DNA of 64,000 nucleotides from Ditylenchus dipsaci (taxonomy: Eukaryota > Nematoda > Chromadorea > Rhabditida > Anguinidae): NCBI GenBank assembly GCA_004194705.1, contig SADC01001176.1, forward strand, positions 434,001 through 498,000. Reading direction: 5' to 3'. Below, piece by piece: positions 11,283-23,100 of this stretch. Position numbers and translations under genes: made by a program. How positions within the stretch are numbered: position 1 is the first letter of the stretch; every line of letters starts with the position of its first letter. The notes beneath the pieces are model-generated. The model did no database searches. It was not told where the DNA came from and saw only the letters and a list, made by a program, of their open reading frames with translations.

Positions 11283-11338
11283 TAACATGGCCTTATTATT
11301 TTGGCTTTGTTTCAACTTTGTTTGTAGAATAAATAGTA

Positions 11339-11728
11339 CAGTTTACTCTCGATTTAATGGCACCCAAAAATGTTTTTTCTAGCTTTGGCAGCGACAATTT
11401 TTTTAGCAGACAGCTGTCTATACTAGGTGCAGTCCGAAAAATCGCAAGGATTTCGATTCTGCCGATTTTTTTCAAACTCACCAGTCTTAACGTTTTCAAA
11501 ATCTCAGCACATTTTTTTTTATAAAATAGGCATCGTTATATAGCTAGACGTGGGCCTTGGAAAACTTCTGACATCTACAAAAACAATTCGCAAAACCCAA
11601 TTTTTTCGCGTTTTTTTGGACTAGACCAGTCAAAAGCATCTAGCAAAAGACTTGAAAACAGCGCTAAAAGTTGTCGACGCCTATATGAGAACTATTTTTG
11701 TGGGGTGTCGTTATACTGCGAGTTAACT
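11339..11728. mobile_element. Diverged pogo-like element
   Basis: CAGTTTACTCTCGATTTAAT on the left pairs with the right side, which reads GTCGTTATACTGCGAGTTAACT. The inner halves share CGCAAGGATTTCGATT and AAAGACTTGAAAAC-like phrases with other family B copies. Ends are approximate. Confidence 0.5.
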
Positions 11729-12670
11729 ATGAATAATAACGAAAATAAAGCTTGTTTTGTTTTGTACAAGAAAGTCAAAATGACTATGAAAAGTAGGTAA
11801 GCAGCTTAATTGGATAAAATTGTTATAATACATACAATTTTTCGAAAAACTTTTCTGTTTCGACTTTACCTTTATATTGAGAAAGTTTTAAACACTTTCG
11901 GTTCATTTATACTTTTTCGGCTACGCTCATTGTCTAGTTTGTGGATTGGGCAAGACTGGTGGTGGCGAGCTTTAATAGCTCTTGCAATGAGGACGACGAC
12001 ATTTAGTTCTAGATGTCTTTACAAACAATGTGGAAGGCACTGGCTAAGCCAGTGACAGTGAAGCGATGGACATCATAGTCAGGATACCCAAGAGCCGCAT
12101 TGAGCTAAATTACATGCCGCGTGTTACCCTAATTTATAGTTTTTCTCTATTTAAAAAAGTAGACATGCCCCTAGGTGGATTCGAACTTGAGACATTTTGA
12201 AAAGGGCAATTTAATCATTTTAGCTAGAATTTCAATTCAGCTCACATGCCACACTCTCGATTTCCAACAACTACTACAACTATAATTAGGACCAGGATGG
12301 CGGCGGCACCTATTATTATTATCAAGCACAAAGGCGAGTCTATGGAATAGCCGTCAAATCGGAAACTTTGACACTTTTGGCGCTCAAATTGGGCGGAATG
12401 CACCACCCCATATCAACTCTTAGCTTCTTTTGTTGCCCACCATAGTTCAGCTCACAATATTGCTAGTTTTAGCGCAGCCATTAATCTGCATTTATGCATG
12501 TGCCTGGATGGAGTAGCAAATGATCTCTTTTTCCCTCAACTGGGATATATAATAGATAATCGGCGAAAAGAAGTAATTTGTGATTTATTTGAAGTGAAAA
12601 GAGTTGAACAGGTTATAGCAGTATGTATATCTGGATTAATTTTGTGGCAAAGACGGAAAAATATTGAATG
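11729..12670. other. Intergenic, no gene recognised
   Basis: A B-box-like phrase (ggattcgaacttgagac, minus strand) lies near 12177. A short TAT microsatellite lies near 12310. Reading frames are short and motif-free. Confidence 0.4.
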
Positions 12671-12917
12671 CAGTCAAGCGCAGATAACCCGACACCCTAT
12701 TTTAAAAAAGGGTGTCGGGTTTTCGGAATTTTGGATTTTAGTGTCAAAATTTAAGGATTTTTTTTCAAAACGACCGGTGAAATATGAATCTTTACAATAT
12801 TTGGCACCAGACTGCCAAAAGAAAATTTTCAAAAAGCTTTCGAAAATTGAGGCAAAAAAGTGTAAAACCGTAGGTGGGAACGAACTCGAGGGGATATCGG
12901 GTTATTGGCACTCGACT
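12671..12917. mobile_element. Diverged pogo-like family B copy
   Basis: CAGTCAAGCGCAGATAACCC opens the element. It closes with GGGTTATTGGCACTCGACTA. The internal CGTAGGTGGGAACGAACTCG block is the family landmark. The left end also carries a short hairpin around GACACCC/GGGTGTC. Confidence 0.55.
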
Positions 12918-14158
12918 ATATACGACCAGGGTGGCGATTTCGAGAATATTTAGCGTGATTACCACATTTAAAAAGATTCTTGAAAATTCCAGGTAAGAAT
13001 CTAAAAATTGTAGTCTTTTTTTCGTAAAGATTTAGTTTTTTACGACCTCTGAGGCGAACTTTTTCAGTATTTTTTTCCATACGATATTCATCCTCGGTTA
13101 TCATGACTCAGTTTCAACGACTACTAATTCTAAGACTGGTCCGAAATAAATTTGTTTATAACTGTAGGATTTATCGTATAATATACGAGAGTTTATACAG
13201 TCAACGATGGGTCCAATCCTGACTCAGGATGAGTGGGAGAAAAATAAAAAGTTTATTTGGGGTCGTATTATATCTGTGAACTATATATATTTTCGAGTAT
13301 TTATATCTAAAATCAGGTGTCATTCACACGCATCTCAAACAACCAGAACAATAATCTGTTGAGAAAAATTTACAAAGCAAAACCAATTGAGTCATGATTT
13401 ATTTGCAGAAGAAGAACAATTGCAAGTAACTTGTTGAACACATATATCCGGGTTGTGGATAGGGAGGTATATCCGTGTCACCAACACCTCTTATCCATCG
13501 GCACCTCAAAAGGGGTTCACTTAAGAGGGAGCAGGGGTACCAGTTAAGGACACCAACCAACAAAAAGCCAACCAACCACCTCAAACTTATTTGGAGTGGG
13601 AAGGAGATTACTGTAGCCTCTATAATCAAAAGAGAGAGAGAGGCAAGGGGCGTACCCTTTTATAGGAGGAAGGCGGGCAAGTCGAGAGGTGGAGATTATT
13701 AGTGGTAAAGCCAATTCAACAACAAGACTTTTAAGGCAGAACTTGCTAGGATTTGACGACATATTTTTGATTACTTTTGATTGGGTTGACTGTATTTTGG
13801 GTTAACTATGAGTAGTCGACCGTCTTTTTTTGCAAAAAATAGCTGATTTTAAAAGTGACACGCCACCAATGGGAGTCGAACTTATGGAAATTCTTAGTGG
13901 GATCCGAATTAGTACTCGGAATCGCAAAATAATTATGACCTTCCAAGATATGACCAAAAGTGAAAACATGGACATTTTAAAAGAGCGACTGTCTTAGCTA
14001 ATGTTAGCTATATCTCAATAATATAGCCATTTTGAAATTCTGATTCCTGAAAACACTTTTTCTATTTTCAACATGTAAAATTTATTTGTATTTAGATTGC
14101 GGTAAACTGCATTAGGGAAAAATAGTATCTATAGTATCTACAAATCTAGACGGTTACA
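12918..14158. other. Upstream region of the tailless gene, repeat remnants
   Basis: A segment at about 13130-13245 is an inverted relative of the tandem repeat at 17335-17595 (shared: ctgactcaggatgag). Frames around 13400-13760 overlap on both strands and show no motifs. No TATA box or start site could be placed with confidence. Confidence 0.4.
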
Positions 14159-17100
14159 ATGGATTCATCGACTTCCTCATCGTCTTCCCTAGCTCCAACG
14201 GCCACTATCTCAAGTAAGTTTTGCTATTAAGACGACAAAAATGTGGTATCAAATTTCGATTATGAAAAAACTTTTCCTTTTTTAGTTTGGTACAATAGCA
14301 TCTGCCGTATTCTCTGTAATAGAAGACCTCCTTTTTTCAAAATAGTGTTTCGGCATTGTGTTTTTGACCTGATTTGTGATTACTGCTCTCAAGCAAGTTA
14401 CCACTATAGTTCTCAAAACATCAAACTTGATGATATCATCAAAATCGGTGTTTTTTACTTCAAACACCTCTTTTTCATATTTTTCGATTTCTTACCCCAG
14501 ATGTTTTCACAACGTCTTGTAGCTGAGATTTTTCTCTATCCATTGAGTGGTCAAACAGTCCAGTAAAAAATAATTTTTAAAGAAATCAAACCAAAAGTAT
14601 GGTAAAAAAACCCCACTAAAAAACACCGAGGTAAAAACATGGTTTTTTACCTTATTTTGGCGTGCTTTCCTTAAAAATTACTCTTAACTAGGGTGTTTGA
14701 CCACTCAATCGATAGAAAAAAATCTCAGCTACCAGACGATGTGAAAACATCTGAGATAAGGAAACGAAATATATTAAAAAGTGGTGTTTAAAGTGAAAAA
14801 CACCGAATTTTGATGATATCATCAAATTTGATGTTTTTGAGATTTATACTTACCACCTTTTAAGAAAATGAAATTTGACTTCTGGGAAATTTTTTAATAA
14901 AAGGTTGGGTTGTGGGATTGTCCGGACTTCCAACAACAAAACTTGTTATTTAGTTTTTATCAAATTACACAACCCTAGTAAAATAGCATTCGTCAGACTA
15001 TTATTAACACATTATAGTCTTAGAGCAGATTTAAACTTTTCAATTTTTTTTTATTTTTCCCGTCTATTCTAAATTCTGAAAGCGTTTTTCAAATTCCTAG
15101 TCGAAATTTGGCCTAGGATTCATCCATTTTAGCTTAAAGAATGGGGAAAAGCTACTTAGGTTTCATAATTCGGCCTCGGTGGCGTTTGTGTTTTTCGGCC
15201 TGAAGTCGTGCACAGGTTCGATCCCACGTGGTGGCACGCTATTTATTTTGGCTTGTTTGATCAGTTTTAGAGGTAATTAGACTTTTTGACGCCAGATTTA
15301 GCGACCCAAATTACCCTAGACATCGGTCAGAAGGCCCAAAATAAATAGCATGCCACCATGTGGGATTGAACCTGTGCACGATTCTTGGCCGAAAAACACA
15401 AACGCTTACCCACTGCGCCACCGAGGCCACTTTTTCAAGCCTAAGTAGCTTTTCCCCTCCTTCAAGCCCATGGTAGATTACCATGGAAGCCGACTGGAAA
15501 TCGCAAATCTGACAAAATTTTCAACCACTTTTTTCCTCGCCCTTGAAATTTATGATTTCCTACTTATCCATCATAAACCAGCTAACGAATTTTTTGCAAT
15601 GTCTTTAACCACCAAATTTTTTGCCCAAGTGCCTTTTCGAGTTTCAACCAAAATGGCTTGTCAACATGGTCTGCTTGACAATATGTCATTGTGCATCCTT
15701 AAAGCCCCTCTAATCTTCATTGTTTTGGTGGTGGCCTTGTTGAGGCTAATTCAAGAGGTGCTTCTAATGCTAAATGCTGTTCACACGAGTCACTAAAACA
15801 GAAGGGGGTGAAGGGCTGGAAGTGTAAGTGCTTCCCACCATATTTGCAATTAACAATTGAGGATGGCCTACAGCATCATCATAATTAATATATTTTGGTG
15901 TTTGCCAAGCCCATAACCAGCCTACTTTTGCATCTATAAAAATATTGCTTTTTGAGAGTCGAGAGTGCTTTTGATGGAAAATGAAAAGCTTTAAGTCCTG
16001 GGAATTGTTGGATAGGAGAAGGAACTTTTTGGTGTAGCATTTACTGCTGCTAAAGTAATTCAGTAGTAGTAGTCAAAAGAGAATTTTGGTTGAGCTTTTT
16101 GCTGTAGAAAGAAGGAAGAAGTACTGTAGAACAGATAGAGAACAGAAAAAAATGTTATGTGGTTAGTTCGAGTGATTGAAGAGGATAGAGAAAAGAATTT
16201 TAGGTGGTGGTAAAGAGGTGAAGATGATTTGAAATCGATTTTTGAAAGGTTTTTTAACTGAAATTTTATTGGACTTATCTCTCCGTGGGTACCAATTTTT
16301 GCCTTGGCCCCCTGTTTTTTTGCGATTTTTTAGGCTTAGGCAAGGGTAGGCCAACGTATGTCACAGTGACGTAATGGCACCGGTGCGGCACCGTCTCGCA
16401 CCGGTACCGGTTGGTGCCGAAGCGGAAAATTTGCGATAAAATCAGTCAAAATGAAAATTTGCCCCAAAAAAGAGCAAAATTTGTTTCAAAAAAAGTAAAT
16501 TTGGGGGAGGAGTAAACTAGGCCATTTCAAACTGGGCCAATGCAAACTGAGCCCATTTCAAACTGGGCCATTTCAAACTGAGCCAATGCAAACTGGGCCA
16601 TTTCAAACTGGGTCAATGCAAACTGGGCCCATTTCAAACTGGGCCATTTCAAACTGGGCCAATGCAAACTGGGCCACAGTATTGAGTCACATAAGAAGGG
16701 TGCCATTACAATTGAAATTGGCCCAATTTGAATTGGCCCAGATTGCATTGGCCCACTTTGAAATTGGCCCAGTTTAAAATGGCCCAATTTCCTTTGGCCC
16801 AGTTTGAAATGGCCCAGTTTACTCCTCCCCAAATTTGCCCCAAAAAAGAATTACTCATTTTTTCGGCGGTAGTAATCCAGCTTTTCCCCAGCTATTTTCC
16901 CGCTTAGTCCGGAAATAGCATGCAAGCCGACAATATCCATGCCCAAAACTGGAAAATTTGGTTTAGAAGAAGAGACAAATTATTTGGAGTGACAGAGATT
17001 AAAAATTTTCAGGCCGCATATTGCTGGATGTGCCTTGTCGAGTGTGTCAAGACACTCTTCTGGAAAACACTATGGAATTTTTTCATGCGATGGCTGTGCT

Positions 17101-20100
17101 GGATTCTTCAAACGGTCTGTGCGGCGCCATCGCCAGTATGTGTGCAAGGCCAGAGGGGTGGTGATGAGGGCAACTGCATGGTAGACAAACACACAGAAAC
17201 CAGTGCCGCTCTTGCAGGCTCAGAAAATGTTTGGAAATTGGTTAGTTTTCGGGATACGAGTTCAGGATAAATTCTACCCCAGTTGCCATCTTGAATTGCT
17301 TGCGAACAGCCAAAAACAAAAAATATTTTTTTCGAACTCAGCAAAAACTCTAATTCATCCTGAGTCAGGTTTTTCGCCAATCGTCAACTGTAGAATTCCT
17401 CGTTTATTATACGAGGAATTTTACAGTTATTAAGATACACTTAAAGGCGGACAAAATCTGACTCAGCAAAAGCTCCTATTCGTCCTGAGTCAGGTTTTTC
17501 GCCAATTGTTAACTGTAGAAGTACTCGTGTATCATATGAGAAATTCTATAGTTATTAAAATACAGTTATTGACGGGGCAAAATCTGACTCAGGGTGAATG
17601 GATGCTTCTGCTGTCAGCGAAAAAAAATTATGTGGAGGCGTTTTTTTAGTGTAGCGTTAAAAAAAAATATCACATTCGAAAAATGACTTGAGCTCCAAAT
17701 TAATAATGAACCTGTATGACCCCAAGGCAATACCTCAATCAATGGCGTGTTGGTAGAAAACCGGCGATTTTCGAATTTTTTAAGAAACAAATTTTAGGCA
17801 TGAACAAAGAAGCAGTGCAGCACGAGCGAGGACCCCGAAACTCCACCCTCAAGCGCCAAATGGCCATGCTGAATGGCCTGCAACATCACCGTCAGCACCA
17901 CCCTAAACCAACTATAGACACCCCTAGAAGGGTATCCACACAGTTGTTCAGTCCCAATCTACCTATTTCTCAAGCCCCAACCAACCATGCACCCAACAAT
18001 AGCATATTTTGTTCCATGGACACTTCTGGGAATCTGCAGCTAAAGTCGTCTGGAGCATCCATGCCTTCCTGTTCTTCATCATTCCCATTTGGGTCATTGC
18101 CTTTCAATACCGGGAATTCGGTGGCGGCGGCTTCCGACCTGTTCAACAGTTTGCCCGGATTTGTGAGTTTGTTTCGTAAAATTCAATAATTAAATTTTTG
18201 ATAATGAAAAGTCAGAACCCAATTTTGTTTTGCAAAGGAATCGGGAAAGCTGGGTGAAAAACGTGTCCGATCATAGAAGGGACAAACTTGAGGTAAGGGA
18301 CAATAAATTGGTGGTCGACCCGTCACATTGTTTTTCGGTCAAATTATTGTCAACCTTTTCTGCAGTAAGCTCAGCTATTACTGATTTTTTTTGGCTCATA
18401 CTGATTTGGTTTGCGAAAAGGCTGAAATATGCCACGAAAAAGATTATTTCTGCCACGAAAAACGACATACCACGAAAAAGCTGAAATGTACCACGAAAAA
18501 GCTGAATTGTGCCACGAAAAAAATATTTATGCCTTTTTCTGTCCAAGACCAACCAAACTTTGCAATATTTTGCAAGAATTCAAATTTTTTAGTCATGAAT
18601 AACTTGGATCCCTCAGAATCCCACCCCGGAATGGCCAGAAGCCCCTGAAAGTTAGTTTTTTGGGGTTTACTAAAGGGGAGTAAACTTTTGCGAAAATTCG
18701 ATTGAGCGGATCAGAATCCCCGTCCGATCGACTGAATCACTCAGAATTCCAGGTTTATGGTGGTTTTGAGTGGTTCAGGGTGAAACTCTGAGTGATTCAG
18801 TCGATCGACCGGGATTCTGATCCGCTCAATCGAATTTTCGCAAAAAGTTTACTCCCCCTTCAGTAAACCCCAAAAAACCAACTTTCAGGGGCTTCTGGCC
18901 ATTCCGGCGTGGGATTCTGAGGATCCAAGTTATTTCATGACTAAAAATTTGAATTCTTGCAAAGTATTGCAAAATTTGGTTGGTCTTGGACAGAAAAAGG
19001 CATAAATATTTTTTCGTGGCACAATTCAGCTTTTTCGTGGCACAATTCAGCTTTTTCGTGGCACATTTCAGCTTTTTCGTGGTATGTCGTTTTTCGTGCA
19101 GAAATAATCTTTTTCGTGGCATATTTCAGCCTTTTCGCAAACCAAATCAGTTTATGCCTTTTTTTTTGAAATATTTTTCATTGGTGTAGCTCTGCAATTA
19201 CTCTTTCCGACTCTATAAAATTTTTAAAAATCTTCAGAAAAAAGCCTTTCAAATAAAGTACCATTTGGCTAGTCAAAATACCGTATTTCCTCTAATTAAC
19301 ACCCCCCCCTGATTCTAAATCGTGTTCTTGGCATGGTGTTTTAACCCAATTTTTCGGTCACTTCTCTCAGGCAAGTTACCACCCATTTTGTAGCTAGAAA
19401 GATGAGCTATTAAATGATTGGTAACTTGCCTGAGAGAAGTGGTAAAAAGTGGCCTAAAAACACAATGCCAAAACGCGATTTTGGATTAGGGGGGGGGTTT
19501 TAATTAGAGGAAATACGGTATACAATCCTTTTTGTTGCAGCAAGAAAGGCTTTTTTGCCGCAAATTTTCAATTTAATTATTTGACACAAAAGTGTCATTT
19601 TAAACAATTTATTTGCGACAACATAAAAAAGTTTTTTATACTAAAAAACGACCCAGTCAACTTTCGTTAAACCGCCACCCTCTCGAGTTCGTTCCCGCCT
19701 AGGGTCCGACACTTTTTTACCTCAATTTTCAAAGCTTTTTGACAGTTGTCTTCGGCCAGTCTAGTCAAAATATCGCAAGGATTCTAATTTTGTTGATCAT
19801 TTTGTAAATGACAATAGTTTGACCGAAAAGACCCGCGGGTACTCAATAAACCGGCACCCCTTTTTCAAAAAGCAAGTTGAAACAAAAAATCCAAAAAACT
19901 GAAAAGCATAATCCCGACTTGAGTAAATATCTGTTCGACCATTTGGTGGTCTCTTACCTATTTGAATATTTCTGTTTATCATTTTGAAGTATACTCTGAC
20001 TTTAAAATGTCTATTCAGTTTACTCAAAATTCAATTTTCCAGTCAATTCCCAAGCAAAAAATATACTGTAGTAGCTGTTGCATTAGTACCAGAAAATAGC

Positions 20101-23100
20101 AACAGGTTTGATTGGGTGGGATACATATTGACACCAAGAGCTTTCCCCAATCACTCCAAAGCCAGGGATTAACTGTGAAGAGGAAGTTAAAAGTCTAGTT
20201 TTTGCTCTTGCTGTAGCGTCAATCCCCGCTAAATCCCCCACCAGTAAATCTGGGCAGATAAAACAGATTGTGTGTGACAACAATTAATTGGAAAAGTTTT
20301 TCGCTTTTGTGTGCTGCCTAATTACTGTGGCTATGGGTTGGGCAGAGCAGCAGAGGGTGAGCACAACTGAGCAAACAAACCATCACCAAATTGGATTACG
20401 CAACTGGTGCTCTTGGTACTAGTTGTCGGGACTCAGGACACAATACTGCTGGGAAGGTGTGAATTGGAGTGTTGTGATTAGGAACTCTTGCTTTTCTGAT
20501 TTATTCCAGCAAATTAATTTGTTTGTGTGCATAAAAAGCAATTATCACTCTGTTTTTTTAAAATTATTTTTTGAGGTCAATATGAGAAAAATTTCAATTG
20601 ATTGAAAATGTTTTTGATGAGTAAAAGTCTTTTTGAATAGAGGACCCCGGAAATGCATCACACGTTCGATTCCACCTACGGTTCAATACTTTTTAGCTTA
20701 AAATTTGGCAGTAAAATTAAAATGGGTTTGCACCAGGGCTGCAGCCGGGTTCTGTTTTTCTGCTTCTGTTTTTCTGTTTTTCTGTGTTTTTTCACTTCTG
20801 TTTTTCTGTTTTCTGCTTCTGTTTTTTTCGGGAAAAAAACAGAAAAACAGAAGCGAATAATTGTGGAAAACTTTCCAGCTTCTTAACTTTTCTGCTTTTT
20901 GTTAATGCCTTTTTTCTTAATGTTCTTTCCTTAAATTTATGCATTTATCCTTGTAGATGAAGCGTAAACAAGAAGACGAAACTAGCTGGTGGTTCTACTT
21001 TGATCTCGTGCACAACAAAGCCAAAATTGCGGGAAAGTACTAGATCGAGATGAGAGGTTTTCTACTTCCGGGATGAAGTATCGTTTCTTGTTTATTTCAC
21101 TAATGTATTATGGCAAAGTTTGTTCAGGTATCATCTGAAGCAGTATCATCCAGCGCTCTACAGCAAGAAATTGGAAGCGGTAAATTGCAAAAGGCAGAAG
21201 GAAGAACAGCAAAAGAAATCCGTCGTCGACCCAAAAGAATTCTTCAAGCCAAGGATCTCAGACGCTCCGAAATCAGCAAATCAGCCAGATATACAAAGAG
21301 CATTAGGTAATTTTTCAGGTTTTGTGCACAAATAAAAATTGTTACAGGTCTTTGGCACAAGCAAGGTAGCAGCACGCTGAAAATCGATCGTTGAAGTTGA
21401 AGTAATTGAAGTAAGGCCTTTTGTAGGAAGTAACAGAATACTTGGCCGAGGATGTCATTGCTCTTTCGTCTGATCCGTTTGAATTTTGGCGAATGAGGAG
21501 TGAAAGCCGACCCATTCTTTGTCAACTGCCTAAGAAGTATCACAGCGCACCAGGAGGATCAATGGAAAGCGAAAGGCTTTTTTCGAAAGCGAAACTTATA
21601 CTTACTGACCTTCGAAAAAGTCTAACCCCTATTAATCTCAGTATGTTGTTGTTTGTCCATAATAACTTGCCGTTACTAAATATTGAATGATGAAAATATG
21701 TTTTGGTCATGCTGCAAAATAAAGAAAATGTGTTACGGACATTGCATTTTTTACTTCTGTTTTTCTGCTTCTGTTTTTCTGTTTTTCTGTGTTTTTCACT
21801 TCTGTTTTTCTGTTTTTCTGCTTCTGTTTTTTTTAGCAAAATACCGTTTTTCTGTTTTTCTGCTTCTGGTTTTTTTCAAAAAAACGGCTGCAGCCCTGGT
21901 TTGCACTTCAAGTGCGATATTACAGTTACCCATCTACTTCAGTTTAAAATAGTGGCCTGCATGGCGCAGCGCGTAAGCGTTTGCGTTTTGGCCCAAAATG
22001 GTGTTACAGGTTCGATCCCACGCTATGGCATGTTATTTTGGCTTGTTTGACTAGTTCTAGGGAAATCAGAATTTTTGACGTCAGATTCGAAATCAGGAAC
22101 TCAAATTACTTCTACACATTGGTCAAAAAAGCCAAAATAAATAGCCTGCCCCCACGTGGGACCGAACCTGCAACACCATTTTGGTCCAAAAAACACAAGC
22201 ATTTACGCACTGCGCCATGCAGGCCACTTTTTGAATCTAAAAAGCTTCCCCCCACCCTCTTTAACGACCCCTCCTCCAAGTTCGTTCCCGCCGGGGGACC
22301 GACAGTTTTGCCCGATTTTTTAAGTTTTCTTTAGTTTCGATTAGCTAGTCTTGTTCTAAAATGTGCAAAGATTTTAATTTTGCCGATAGTCTTTCGAATA
22401 CTAAATAACTTTGCTCAAAAGACTCGCCAACCTAAATTTAACGTCCCAATATTTTCAAAAAAAAATGACGTGCGATATGCTGTTTTATTCAGCGCTTATT
22501 GCTTTTTAGCGATAAAAAATAAAATTTTGACGTAAAATTCTTATTCCAATCATCAAATCCCCTTTTTGCAGCAACCCAAACACCAATGTCCACAACCAAG
22601 TCGAGCACACCAACCAGCTGAACGAGGTGGCCTGAATGTGGAGTCCACTATAGTGCGTCTTCTCAGCTGGGCGCGCTCTCTGCTAGCTTTTGTGCCTGGA
22701 CTTTCTGTGGAGGAACAGGTAGGCTACATTTGTTTTGCAGGCCAACCAGGACATATTGCCTCAAAGAAACAATTAGATGCTATTGCATAAGATGGAAAAG
22801 AAATTAAGGAGGATACACTTATCCCCTCTCAATCAAGAGTCTCTTTATAGAGGGATGGAGACCACCTTTGCATATCGACCGCTCATTAATTTGGGTTGAG
22901 GGACTAATCCATTTGGCTATATCCCTACCTATTTACATACCTTTTTATAGTAATTGAGCAGCAATCAAAGGTATTTATTGCAGATTTGCATAGTGTCCAG
23001 TTCGATGAGCCGCCTGTTCCTGGTCACCGCCATCCAGGACCACTTGTTGAGCAGTGTGTCCTTGTCTGGCGACATTGCAGCAAGTAGTAGTTCTAGTGCG

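Noticed and set aside
14282..14566. Overlapping frames in tailless intron 1
   Set aside because: They coincide with a palindrome and show no protein motif.
16527..16832. Open frame of [13 protein letters not shown] repeats
   Set aside because: It is the translation of the inverted GGGCCATTTCAAACT array; the opposite strand is equally open.
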